DNA of 64,000 nt from Caldivirga sp. MU80 (lineage in GTDB: Archaea; Thermoproteota; Thermoprotei; Thermoproteales; Thermocladiaceae), in NCBI RefSeq assembly GCF_001663375.1, contig NZ_LCTF01000001.1, positions 1 through 64,000 on the forward strand, given 5' to 3'. The position numbers were made by a program, and so were the translations under genes. Under the pieces are notes generated by a model. The model had not been told where the DNA came from. It worked only from the letters and a program-made list of their open reading frames with translations, and searched no databases. This document shows, one piece after another, positions 25,407 through 33,500 of the stretch; position 1 is the first letter of the stretch; each line of letters begins with the position of its first letter.

Positions 25407-25616
25407 TTAAAAATCCGAAAGAAACACATTATAAACCCTCCGCCACCTACTTAACAGCATTAAAGAGACTTAGAGGTAATCAAAAACAATGATATAGTCA
25501 TGTAAAATGTTACAGGCTGAAATTCCCTTTACTTAAATCGTTATGGCATCTTTGCTAATTTAAAGAAGCTAAATAGGGCTTAATAGATACATACTGAATA
25601 ACCTTTATTAACACCC

Positions 25617-25641
25617 CCTCCTCTGAATTCTAAAGAGGAGG
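25617..25641 (+). promoter_or_regulatory. Hairpin covering the Shine-Dalgarno sequence
   Basis: CCTCCTCT (25617-25624) and AGAGGAGG (25634-25641) form a perfect 8-bp stem with a 9-base loop. The right arm contains GGAGG, eight bases before the GTG start at 25650. If the left arm is in the transcript, the stem would hide the ribosome-binding site. TATA-like stretches near 25580 and 25600 leave the transcript start open. Confidence 0.45.
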
Positions 25642-25649
25642 CGGGAATT

Positions 25650-26270
25650 GTGAGCACCCACACCTGCGATAGGGGTGAACTGGAGAACGCGATTAACCAG
25701 TTGATAATGGATGATTTAGTTAATAATATTCAAAACATAAGCCCTAACGAGATTAGGGTATTAGCATCCTTTGCTAAGGACGACTTCATAATCTACATCA
25801 GGACTCTCCACGGGGGTGGGTCCCTGAACTACCTATGTAGACTTTATAGGAGGGGTAAGCTAAGTGATTTCATTAATGAGTGGGTTAGCCTATGGATAGT
25901 TAAGTGGAGGCAGAGGGTTAAGTTAATGTTCCGTGAGGACCAGGAGATGCAGGAGGCCGCAGACCTAGATGACCTAAAGATGATTGGCAAGAGGGTGGTG
26001 GGTAAAATAAGTAGGATCATTAGGAGGGCCTTAATTGAAAACAACGAAATATGTGGTATTGATGCAGTCTCCAATTACCTAACCGTGCAGTTCCTAAGGG
26101 AGTTAATAGACCTATACGGCGTGACCAAGGTCCGTGAAATGATTAAGACAAGTGACCCCAATGTACTGTCATACGTGGTTTCCAGGGTTAGTGACATTGC
26201 CAGGTCACAGCAGCCACTGGTCATACTGTTCCTCAAGATAGATGAGAGGAGGCAATTATTCATGTATTAG
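25650..26270 (+). CDS. Helical protein of unknown function
   Basis: The 206-residue protein is predicted mostly helical and soluble, with basic and acidic patches (IVKWRQRVKLMFREDQEMQE) and no known motif. I do not recognise it. The GTG start follows a strong Shine-Dalgarno GGAGG, which is uncommon for first genes in this genome, and the site lies in a hairpin. Genes of this kind, alone and with few relatives, are often lineage-specific. Confidence 0.6.
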   Translation: MSTHTCDRGELENAINQLIMDDLVNNIQNISPNEIRVLASFAKDDFIIYIRTLHGGGSLNYLCRLYRRGKLSDFINEWVSLWIVKWRQRVKLMFREDQEMQEAADLDDLKMIGKRVVGKISRIIRRALIENNEICGIDAVSNYLTVQFLRELIDLYGVTKVREMIKTSDPNVLSYVVSRVSDIARSQQPLVILFLKIDERRQLFMY

Positions 26271-26287
26271 TAGGTTCATGGGTTAGG

Positions 26288-26410
26288 TTAGTTTGCGTTT
26301 AACTGCCTGACCTTAACGCCGTAATGCCTAAGGCGCTCTGCATTAGTTGGGTGCTCCCTAATTATGACTATCCATGGGTTATCCCTAAAACTATTAGTGT
26401 ACTTATCCAC
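26288..26410 (-). CDS. Possible small protein (40 residues)
   Basis: A minus-strand frame open from TTG 26494 has codon use like real genes in its last third, encoding MDKYTNSFRDNPWIVIIREH and onward to RQLNAN. The GTG at 26410 lies about 20 bases after GCCTTAATTGC. I do not recognise it. It converges with the preceding gene. It may equally be chance; homologues in related genomes would decide. Confidence 0.3.
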   Translation of the reverse strand: MDKYTNSFRDNPWIVIIREHPTNAERLRHYGVKVRQLNAN

Positions 26411-26493
26411 ATTACTCAGGCAATTAAGGCCTACTTCAGTGTAATGGTTAAAATAACTATTAGCCTGATAATTCTTAACCCAGTTAATAAGCA

Positions 26494-26730
26494 ATGGCCT
26501 TTGAAATTAAACTAACCCTAACCTGCCCCCGTTGCGGTAGTAGGTTAACGTTAAGGGAGTATGGTAAGTACGTTCAGTTGTACTGCAGTGAATGCGGCTT
26601 GAGTGTAGCCATAAGGAAGAGGGTGATTTTAATGAGACATGTTAACTACGATGAGGAGGTCTTGGACTGGTCAAGCGCATTGGACTTCCTGTACTCACTA
26701 CTGAAGGGTAAGGCAACTGCCTCATACTAG
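26494..26730 (+). CDS. Small zinc-ribbon protein
   Basis: The 78-residue protein begins with a zinc ribbon (LTCPRCGSRLTLR, then LYCSECGLSVA), followed by an acidic segment DEEVLDWSSALDFLYSLL that is probably helical. No closer family can be named. It precedes the anion transporter gene by 44 bases on the same strand, but that gene has its own TATA box. Confidence 0.72.
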   Translation: MAFEIKLTLTCPRCGSRLTLREYGKYVQLYCSECGLSVAIRKRVILMRHVNYDEEVLDWSSALDFLYSLLKGKATASY

Positions 26731-26774
26731 CCATGGGCATAGTTTTATAAAGCATATGTCACTTGGGCATTGGC

Positions 26775-28028
26775 ATGATGTATAGGCTCATAGCGGCCTC
26801 AATAGCGTTAATAATCACCTACAGCCTGATAGCGCTTAGGGGGGTTTCAAGGAGGATTGATGTACCCGCCTGGGTAGCGATGCTAATAGGGGCATCAATA
26901 ATGATAGGGACTGGTGTCGTCACCCCCAGCGAGGCCTTGAGTTCAATTAACCTCAACGTCATCCTATTCCTATTCTCCCTATTCACAATAGCCTCAGCCC
27001 TTGAGGTTAGCGGCTTCCTATCCTACGTAGCCTACAGGTTAGTTTCATCAACTAGGAGGATGTACAGCCTAATAGGTAAGGTCTTCCTAACATCAGCCGT
27101 GTTAGGCATGTTCATCTCAAATGATGGCTTAGCCGCCAGCTTCACGCCAATGATAACTGAGAGCAGTAAGGTAGCTAGGAACATTGACGTTAAGCCACTC
27201 CTCTACGCACTGGCCTACGGAGTCACCATAGGCTCCGTAATGCTGCCGATAGGCAACCCGCAGAACCTCCTCATAGCCATCGAGTCGGGTATACCTAAAC
27301 CCTTCATAAACTTCGTGAGGTACCTGGCAATCCCAACTTTAATCAACCTAGCCGCCACATACGCCATAATGCTCCTCCTCTTCAGGAGGAACGCCATGGA
27401 TGACCTTGAGGTTAAGGGGCTTAACGTAAGGATAAGTGACCCCGCCCTATCCAACCTAGCCCTAGTGGTCCTAGCCCTAATAGTCCTAACACTGGTGTTA
27501 ACCGACTTAATGGGGCTTAATCTGGATGCCGCATTGGTCGCTTTAATTGGGGCCACTGTGATTTACACATTAAGCGGTAGGAGGAATGAGGTGTTAAGTA
27601 ACTTGGATTGGCAAACCATAGTGTTCTTCATAGCCCTCTTCATAGTTAGTGAGGGGGCCTACACGTCCGGTGTCTTAAGTTACCTGGCTCACCTACTACC
27701 AGCCCCAACAACACTGTGGGGCATATTCACGGCTAGTATACTACTTAGCCAGGTCATAAGCAATGTACCCATGGTTGCCCTATACCTACCACTAATGAGG
27801 GGGCTGGGCCTTGGGCCAGGCAATGTGGTTGCTTGGGTTGGTTTGGCGGCTGCAAGTACCATAGCCGGCAACTTAACCTTAATAGGGGCTGCCAGCAATA
27901 TAATAATACTACAGGCTAGTGAGAAGAGGGGTGGGCCACGCCTAAGCTACCTCGAGTTCTTGATGTACGGCATACCGGTTACGCTGGTTAACGCCCTAAT
28001 CTACTACGTGTACCTCAACATTATATAG
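26775..28028 (+). CDS. ArsB/SLC13-type anion transporter
   Basis: The protein belongs to the ion transporter superfamily that includes ArsB, NhaD and SLC13 divalent anion transporters. About 417 residues form 11-12 membrane segments in two repeats; the repeat signatures ISNDGLAASFTP and GNPQNLL in the first half and SNVPMVALYLP and GAASNIIIL in the second are visible. ATG 26775 is preferred to TTG 26763, since AGTTTTATAAAG lies near 26741. Next to ferredoxin and siroheme reductase genes it may import sulfate or a related anion, which is an inference. Confidence 0.8.
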   Translation: MMYRLIAASIALIITYSLIALRGVSRRIDVPAWVAMLIGASIMIGTGVVTPSEALSSINLNVILFLFSLFTIASALEVSGFLSYVAYRLVSSTRRMYSLIGKVFLTSAVLGMFISNDGLAASFTPMITESSKVARNIDVKPLLYALAYGVTIGSVMLPIGNPQNLLIAIESGIPKPFINFVRYLAIPTLINLAATYAIMLLLFRRNAMDDLEVKGLNVRISDPALSNLALVVLALIVLTLVLTDLMGLNLDAALVALIGATVIYTLSGRRNEVLSNLDWQTIVFFIALFIVSEGAYTSGVLSYLAHLLPAPTTLWGIFTASILLSQVISNVPMVALYLPLMRGLGLGPGNVVAWVGLAAASTIAGNLTLIGAASNIIILQASEKRGGPRLSYLEFLMYGIPVTLVNALIYYVYLNII

Positions 28029-28125
28029 GCGTGTGAATCTACGTGGACTGTTAAGTAGAATCCACGTAAGGAGTACCTATGGTAAAGTGTATAAGATGTG
28101 TTGGGTGAATCCAGCCGGTGGTGGT

Positions 28126-28488
28126 ATGTCTAGGCGCAGTGAAATACCAACCACACCTGAGGGTTTAAGGAAGTACGTGAGGGTTATTGATGACCAAGAC
28201 ATATGCATTGGCTGCGGCGCCTGCGTCTCCGTATGTCCAACAAATGCGTGGGAGCTTGATGAGAACGGTAAAGCCAGGTTAATATGGGACTGGTGCATTG
28301 ACGACTTCAGCTGCATACCAGTATGCCCAGTGAACTGCATATGGAAGACACCAGAGGCACCTAACACGGCTAAGCCTAAGGATAACTGGTACAGGTTCAG
28401 CCATGAATTAACTCCGGAGGAGCAGAAGGTATTCGAGGAGTGGGCTAAGAAATTCGGCATAACCGGCAAGCCAGCTAGGGCTGCTTAG
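28126..28488 (+). CDS. Ferredoxin with two cluster motifs
   Basis: The protein carries electrons, here probably to the siroheme reductase encoded next. The first motif is canonical, CIGCGACVSVCP. The second is unusual: CIDDFSCIPVCPVNC, with five, three and three residues between cysteines. The frame is open to GTG 28033; ATG 28126 (MSRRSEIPTTPEG) gives 120 residues, the normal size, and lies about 35 bases after AAGTGTATAAG. ATG 28096 is possible. The C-terminal 40 residues form a charged helix beyond the ferredoxin core. Confidence 0.85.
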   Translation: MSRRSEIPTTPEGLRKYVRVIDDQDICIGCGACVSVCPTNAWELDENGKARLIWDWCIDDFSCIPVCPVNCIWKTPEAPNTAKPKDNWYRFSHELTPEEQKVFEEWAKKFGITGKPARAA

Positions 28489-28595
28489 AGGGGATGGTGG
28501 TTAATCAAATATCTTAAATAATCTCCTTGTTACCTAACATTGATTTAAGTTAATTCTCAGAATTGCACCTTACTTATGCATCAACTTTAAGTTAA

Positions 28596-30110
28596 ATGTT
28601 ACTAATCAGTTCCCTAAAAGACATCCACGTAACATGGCATAGGGTTATTAAGATGCCTGACCTAACCTCCCATATGAGTGGGTTCAAGTACTCCGATATT
28701 CATAAAATTATTTATCCAAGGAGACATGAAGGCATCTATAAGAATCGTGGTGATAACCCATGGGTTTCGGTTAGGATTAGGCAGGGTGTTGGTAGAGATC
28801 CCAGCAAGTGGTTCACCGATCAACTGAGGACCTTGGCCGAGGTCTCCAGGAGGTATGGTGATGGGAGGGTTATGCTTGGGACTAGAGGAGACGTGGAGAT
28901 ATTTAAGGTTAATTACAGGCTCTTCGATGAAGTAGTCTCTAGGCTTAAGGCCGTGAACCTAGACCCCAGGGACTCCTGTGGAAATTCCGTGCGGAACCCA
29001 ATCCCATGCCCAAGCAACCACTGCCCCCTCGCCCAGGTAAACGCTGAGGCATTGTCAAAATTCATAGGTGACTACTTTAGGTATAAGGCTGAGTATGAGG
29101 GCCCATCAGCAATGCCCCATAGGTTTAAGATCTCCATATCCGCCTGTGAGAGGGCCTGCGCCATCCCAGTGGCCCAGGACGTGGGTATAGTGGCTAAGGG
29201 CCGCGACACCTTCGACGTCTACGTGGGTGGTGGTATTGGGGAACATGCCTTCTCAGCTAAATTAATGTTCTCAGGAGTTAAGGCGGAGGATCTCCTGCCA
29301 ATAATAGTTGGTGCAATTGAGGTCTTTAAGAGGGAGGGTGAGAGACGTGGGTTTAAGTGGGTTGTGGCTAAGTACGGTATAGATAGGGTTAGGAGCATGA
29401 TACTTGACGTTGCCGGTAAAGTTAAGCAAACACTACCGGCACCAGATCTAAGCCCAAGGTTCATCAACACCAGGTTGATTAAACTCCATTATCCCACTGG
29501 TTGGGTTGAGTCGAGCGAATTGGAGAGGATAGCTGACATTGCTGGTAAACACGGGTTAGGCTACGTCATACTCTTCAATAACCAGACCATATACGTGCCT
29601 GTGAGGGTAATGAGCAGTGAGTTAAATGATGTTGAGGTTAAGGATCCGGGGCCATTCAGCACCGAGGGTCCAACCACAGTGGCTTGCATTGGTAGTGAAC
29701 TATGCCCACCTGGGCTCATTAACACAACAAGCCTCGGTTCAAGGATACATATACACCTTAAGGGCACTAATAGGCCCATTAGAATCGGCATTAGTGGGTG
29801 CACTCACGACTGTGGAATGTCGTGGGTATCCGACATAGGGCTGGAGCCATACGGCTTTAAAACTAGGATTCTCATAACCCTAGGCGGCGGTCCCACTGAG
29901 CTTGGGTATGTGGTGGGTACTATTGATCCCATGGATGCTGAGCAGGCCGTTGATCTAATACTCAACATGTATGTTGAGTCCAATAGCCAAAGTATAACCG
30001 AATTCATCAGTAGGGTTGGTGTCGATAAGGTTAGGGAGGTGCTTGCGATGAGGATACCCTCATTTAAGGCCCCGGATAAAAGCATCTCCTCAGTCTTCGG
30101 ACCCAACTAA
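28596..30110 (+). CDS. Siroheme-dependent sulfite (or nitrite) reductase
   Basis: The enzyme reduces sulfite to sulfide or nitrite to ammonia with six electrons using siroheme coupled to a 4Fe-4S cluster. The 504 residues are two tandem repeats. The C-terminal one has ACIGSELCPPG and SGCTHDCGMSW, the four cluster cysteines. The N-terminal repeat, which usually lacks cysteines, also has several: DSCGNSVRNPIPCPSNHC and SACERACAIP. The start may be ATG 28653 (MPDLTSHMSG). A ferredoxin and an anion transporter lie upstream, and a permease gene overlaps the stop (TAATG). Sulfite is the likelier substrate by context. Confidence 0.87.
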   Translation: MLLISSLKDIHVTWHRVIKMPDLTSHMSGFKYSDIHKIIYPRRHEGIYKNRGDNPWVSVRIRQGVGRDPSKWFTDQLRTLAEVSRRYGDGRVMLGTRGDVEIFKVNYRLFDEVVSRLKAVNLDPRDSCGNSVRNPIPCPSNHCPLAQVNAEALSKFIGDYFRYKAEYEGPSAMPHRFKISISACERACAIPVAQDVGIVAKGRDTFDVYVGGGIGEHAFSAKLMFSGVKAEDLLPIIVGAIEVFKREGERRGFKWVVAKYGIDRVRSMILDVAGKVKQTLPAPDLSPRFINTRLIKLHYPTGWVESSELERIADIAGKHGLGYVILFNNQTIYVPVRVMSSELNDVEVKDPGPFSTEGPTTVACIGSELCPPGLINTTSLGSRIHIHLKGTNRPIRIGISGCTHDCGMSWVSDIGLEPYGFKTRILITLGGGPTELGYVVGTIDPMDAEQAVDLILNMYVESNSQSITEFISRVGVDKVREVLAMRIPSFKAPDKSISSVFGPN

Positions 30111-31015
30111 TGCCATCCCTACTCACCACTAGGGTGGGAGCCTCAAGGTGCCAGGTTTATTTACTGACACAATTAACCATCTCTATGATTATTGATGCTG
30201 CACCGGCACTATCCACGGCGTTCATATGGGCTTGGGCATCTATAACTTACGGGGACTTCATGAGGAGGATTAAGCCTATTACCGTTAACTTCCTTAGAAT
30301 GCTGTACGCATCCACGGCTCTCCTGATCCCGGCCATTTTGCTCAGGTTTAATGTGGGCGCAGTATGGGGTTCATTAAGTGGGTTACTGTCGCTGGCCATC
30401 GGCGACTCCCTTTATTTAATGTCGATAAACTACTCAGGCGTATCGGTGGCTGCGCCGGTATCCTACACCTACATACCCATTACCGTGCTACTGGCGACGC
30501 TGCTGGGTGAACCATTAACAGCGCTTAAGGTTGCCTCGGGCATACTAGTCGTGGTGGGTGTTTACCTGCTTTCCCACGGCGAATCGAGGGTGACCATTAG
30601 GGGTGTTTTACTGGCACTTGGTGCATCATTGGCGTGGGCCATTGGCCAAACACTGATTAAGGTCGCCGACGTCAATGGCCTAAACCCAATAACGCTGGCC
30701 TTCACCAGAGTTGCGGCAGCCTGCATAATACTCCTCATAGTTAACTACATTACGCATAATGATTTAAAGGGCGCCATCAAGTCAACCATACGCACTAGGC
30801 TACCCCTAGTGGCGATACTTGATCTGGGCATTGGTGTAGCCCTATACGCATACTCAATCGACCTAATAGGATTAGGTTTAACAGTCATAATGACCGGCAG
30901 TATGCCACTCATTGCTCAAGCCATGGCTAGCGTAATGGGTAGGGAAAGATTAACAATCAATAGGCTACTGGGCGCGGTGGTGGTAGTACTAGCCATATTG
31001 CTAATATTCCTGTAA
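30110..31015 (+). CDS. EamA-family (DMT) permease
   Basis: The protein has about ten membrane segments arranged as two EamA repeats, the second starting near residue 165 with VLLALGASLAWAIGQTLIK. Such permeases export or import amino acids, nucleotides or other metabolites. ATG 30110 overlaps the reductase stop codon, implying coupled translation, although the first 25 residues are not typical and ATG at residue 26 (MIIDAAPALSTAF) is possible. Coupling to the reductase hints at a sulfur- or nitrogen-containing metabolite. Confidence 0.8.
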   Translation: MPSLLTTRVGASRCQVYLLTQLTISMIIDAAPALSTAFIWAWASITYGDFMRRIKPITVNFLRMLYASTALLIPAILLRFNVGAVWGSLSGLLSLAIGDSLYLMSINYSGVSVAAPVSYTYIPITVLLATLLGEPLTALKVASGILVVVGVYLLSHGESRVTIRGVLLALGASLAWAIGQTLIKVADVNGLNPITLAFTRVAAACIILLIVNYITHNDLKGAIKSTIRTRLPLVAILDLGIGVALYAYSIDLIGLGLTVIMTGSMPLIAQAMASVMGRERLTINRLLGAVVVVLAILLIFL

Positions 31016-31214
31016 CTTATAACTTAACTTGCCTCCACCTGACTAAAGGTAAGCCTGAAGCCACCATGTATCAGCTTAACGCATCACGACTCAACTACGG
31101 CTAATGTTAATGAATTTTGAAACAATGATGAAGAGAGTTTATGCGCCTAATGCCATCCTTATTAACAGCTCTTATGAGTAATAAACATCATTGTTCTTAC
31201 CATCCACGAGAAGT

Positions 31215-31400
31215 CTAAGAGGTGTGTCTCCCGGCTAGTGTTCTTTGCCGTTGGGTTAACGAGGACTTACCAGTCCTCCTAAAACCAAGCACCAACGTTA
31301 TTGGTGAATATAAACCCTCAAGTCCCTTAAGTTTATTCAATTCCTCCTAACTATCAAATAAATCATTCTTATCCTCCTTAGGCAGTAAATCAAAAAACAC
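31215..31400 (-). pseudogene. Remnant of an archaeal ATPase (P-loop, MJ-type DLLPKE family)
   Basis: Translation from GTG 31400 on the minus strand gives MFFDLLPKEDKNDLFDS, then a TAG (31349-31347) where such proteins continue with a charged residue, then EELNKLKGLEGLYSPITLVL and the P-loop GFRRTGKSSL. This is the typical start of archaeal-specific ATPases with the GxRRTGKSS motif. A second stop follows at 31217-31215, and the rest of the domain is missing. A TATA-like GTTTTTAAGC remains near 31432-31441. The gene is dead, and the hairpin seen at 31261-31278 is just the P-loop coding sequence. Confidence 0.75.
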
Positions 31401-31483
31401 TACCACCCCCGGAAGTAGCTTCCGTCCCCAGAAGCTTAAAAACTAATGTTGCCGTGAAGCATGACGGCTATGACAACAACAGC

Positions 31484-31745
31484 AAGCCTCGCCCTTTAGG
31501 GCGGGGTCACCCCACTACGTGGGGTCTTATGCGTCAGGTTATAAGTTCCAGTTTTGCATGGGTGTTTGGTGCTTGGGTTGGTGCCTCCGGGAGGGGGTTT
31601 ACTTCTCTTCATCAGATGGGTCGGTGGGGCGATACCCCACCCTCACCACCACCCCAAGAACAAAACCACCAACCCCGCAGAGGGAGTAACTGACGAGACC
31701 CCCACAATGAAAAACCCCGCCTCCCCGAGACGGGAAGGGGGTCAT
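31484..31745 (+). mobile_element. Internally deleted IS605-type element (non-autonomous copy)
   Basis: The left end has AAGCCTCGCCC and a perfect hairpin ACCCCAC-TAC-GTGGGGT (31509-31525). The right end, GACGAGACCCCCACAATGAAA near 31692 to GGGGGTCAT at 31737-31745, matches the right end of the tnpB element at the window start, including the reading frame for the last TnpB codons (DETPTMK). Only about 260 bases remain, so the transposase genes have been lost. Such elements can still move with enzymes supplied elsewhere. The inner part has a strong GGTGGGG-CGATA-CCCCACC stem. Confidence 0.75.
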
Positions 31746-31807
31746 TTAAACTCCTGAACCTTGTCGAAACTTGAGATACTTTTGCTTAGCCTTTCGTAAA
31801 GCTCAAT

Positions 31808-31915
31808 GTGAAGGTGGAGAGCAGTAGGAGTGTTGAGGATATAGAGGAGAATGCTGATTACAGTTACTGGGTCTCTAAGGTAAGCGAGTTGAAGAGTAAA
31901 TATGGAGTTAAGTGA
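31808..31915 (+). CDS. Possible small protein or gene remnant (35 residues)
   Basis: GTG 31808 opens a frame coding MKVESSRSVEDIEENADYSY and ending SKYGVK. The charged, helix-forming composition and codon use look like a real protein end rather than chance. I do not recognise it. It lies just downstream of the deleted IS copy, so it may be the cut C-terminus of an older gene. Confidence 0.3.
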   Translation: MKVESSRSVEDIEENADYSYWVSKVSELKSKYGVK

Positions 31916-31973
31916 GGGCAAACCCCACTGCGTGCAATGCCAAGTTTATAAAACAATGTAAACCACTTAACCA

Positions 31974-32477
31974 ATGAACGAGTACAGGTTTAAGCCCATT
32001 GGGATTGTTGAAGTTGGTTTCCCAAGGCCTAACGATCCTGAGAGGGGTCGCTATGGAAGTAGGTATGAGTTCGTGGGGGTCATTAGGGTTTACGATGAGT
32101 ATACAGATGGTCTACTAGGCCTTGGCGAATACTCGCACGTAATACTAATCTACGTGCTCCATGAGGCTAGGGAGGTATCGCTAAGGGTTAGGTTGAAGGG
32201 TTTTGATAGGGAGGTTGGCGTATTCGCCACCAGGCATCCCACAAGGCCTAATCCCATTGGTCTATCCATCCTAGAACTCGTTAAACTTGACCCACCTAGG
32301 CTTTGGCTTAGGGGCCTTGACGCGTGGACAGGTACGCCAGTGCTTGATATTAAGCCGTACGATTACTATGACGTTGTTAAGAGGCCAAGGGTGCCTAGGG
32401 AGTTTGAGGAGGAGTGGTTGAGGAGTTACGTGGAGAAGGGGTACGGTGTGCATGCACCTTGGATGGGTCCATGTTAA
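31974..32477 (+). CDS. trmO: TrmO-family tRNA (N6-threonylcarbamoyladenosine) methyltransferase
   Basis: TrmO (formerly TsaA/UPF0066) uses S-adenosylmethionine in a beta-barrel fold to methylate t6A37 in tRNA-Thr. The 167-residue protein shows the signature FATRHPTRPNPIGLSILELV and LDAWTGTPVLDIKPY, nearly the full conserved set, and lacks the long C-terminal domain of bacterial forms. A TATA-like GTTTATAAAAC near 31946 precedes the ATG by some 25 bases. Confidence 0.9.
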   Translation: MNEYRFKPIGIVEVGFPRPNDPERGRYGSRYEFVGVIRVYDEYTDGLLGLGEYSHVILIYVLHEAREVSLRVRLKGFDREVGVFATRHPTRPNPIGLSILELVKLDPPRLWLRGLDAWTGTPVLDIKPYDYYDVVKRPRVPREFEEEWLRSYVEKGYGVHAPWMGPC

Positions 32478-32550
32478 CGATCCCTCAAGTTTATTTCAAA
32501 AGTAAAGCCATCTCAAGGCGCAGTGATGCCTCAGGTCACTTGAAGGGTGG

Positions 32551-33417
32551 GTGGACTGCTTAATGGGGAGAGTAGTTACCATTACCATTGGGGATTGGGT
32601 GCAGGTAACTTGGGTAATGTTAAAGCTCCAAGGGTCCATTAACCATGTGCAGGCTACTGGTGTTAGGCGAAGTGTCCACTTTGATAGTGGCGCTGTCTCA
32701 GCGTTGGCATCCTCATACGTGGCATCCCTAATCACAGTACTGATCCTGGGTCCAGTAAACCTAGTTAGGTTGATCCTGGTGGCTGGCCTATTTGCGCTTA
32801 ATATCACTAGTCTAACTAGGGTTCACCTCAGGTTGGTGTCAAGGCCCAGGTTAACGGACTACGCACTCTTCACGGTTAACGTAGTACCTTACGCATACCT
32901 CCTCTACCCAAGGCCACCGGCATGGTTAACGATATCTGTGGCGCCACTGGTGTTATTCATGCTTGAGGTGGCTAAGGGGAGGGGTAGGGGTGCCTTAGCT
33001 AACGTTGCCGGCACGGTGCTTATCGCCTCAGTTTACCTACCATTCTACGCCCTAATGGGTGGAACAGTGTCAATGCCCGTGCTTTATGCAGCCTTAACCT
33101 GGGTGGCCTATCACGCCTTCTCCGCAGTTTACGTTGAGGGTAAGCTACCCTTTAGAAGCGTTAAGCCTTGGTTATCCAGCGTACTATGGTTCACGGTTAC
33201 GCCTCCTCTGGCTGCATTAGCCATCACCCACCTTAACTGGTACTTCACAATACCCCTCATAGAGCCTAGCATAAGGGCAATTCACGCATTGGGCGAGGGC
33301 AAGATTGATAGGAATGAGTTAAGGGTTAGGATTAGGAGGATTGGCTTCGGTTCCTTAGCCGAATCACTGGCACTGGTTGTAACTCTGCTTGCATTGATCG
33401 CGCTCTATGGACACTAG
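32551..33417 (+). CDS. Polytopic membrane protein of unknown function
   Basis: The 288-residue protein has about seven or eight hydrophobic segments after a polar start of some 50 residues. The end, RIRRIGFGSLAESLALVVTL, with a conserved Glu in the last helix, faintly recalls YwiC-like membrane proteins, but I cannot assign it. Start at GTG 32551 or ATG 32563 is uncertain. It is on the strand of trmO but 73 bases away. Confidence 0.55.
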   Translation: MDCLMGRVVTITIGDWVQVTWVMLKLQGSINHVQATGVRRSVHFDSGAVSALASSYVASLITVLILGPVNLVRLILVAGLFALNITSLTRVHLRLVSRPRLTDYALFTVNVVPYAYLLYPRPPAWLTISVAPLVLFMLEVAKGRGRGALANVAGTVLIASVYLPFYALMGGTVSMPVLYAALTWVAYHAFSAVYVEGKLPFRSVKPWLSSVLWFTVTPPLAALAITHLNWYFTIPLIEPSIRAIHALGEGKIDRNELRVRIRRIGFGSLAESLALVVTLLALIALYGH

Positions 33418-33500
33418 GCATTACGGGCTTGAGGGTCGGTAATGCGTATTAAAACCTCTGTGGTATCTTTCTTACCAGTGCATAATTCAAAGCATTAATA

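Larger units (their letters stand above)
25272..25649. other. Intergenic region between the GH63-like gene and the 206-residue gene
   Basis: 378 bases without a protein gene. It holds the GC-rich RNA candidate (25296-25406), an AT-rich middle without recognisable features, and a hairpin over the ribosome-binding site of the next gene (25617-25641). I see no short coding frame with convincing codon use. Confidence 0.5.
31016..31973. other. Gene-poor region with decayed genes and an IS remnant
   Basis: 958 bases between the EamA permease and TrmO genes. It contains a broken archaeal ATPase gene (31215-31400, minus), an internally deleted IS605-type copy (31484-31745) and a possible short frame (31808-31915). 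The first 200 bases show no feature I can support. Confidence 0.7.

Noticed and set aside
26324-26515. Plus-strand frame of 63 codons
   Set aside because: Codon use is poor and it overlaps the well-supported start of the zinc-ribbon gene at 26494.
31261-31278. Perfect 7-bp hairpin GAGGACT-TACC-AGTCCTC
   Set aside because: It coincides with the P-loop codons (RRTGKSS) of the broken ATPase gene on the minus strand, so coding history explains it.
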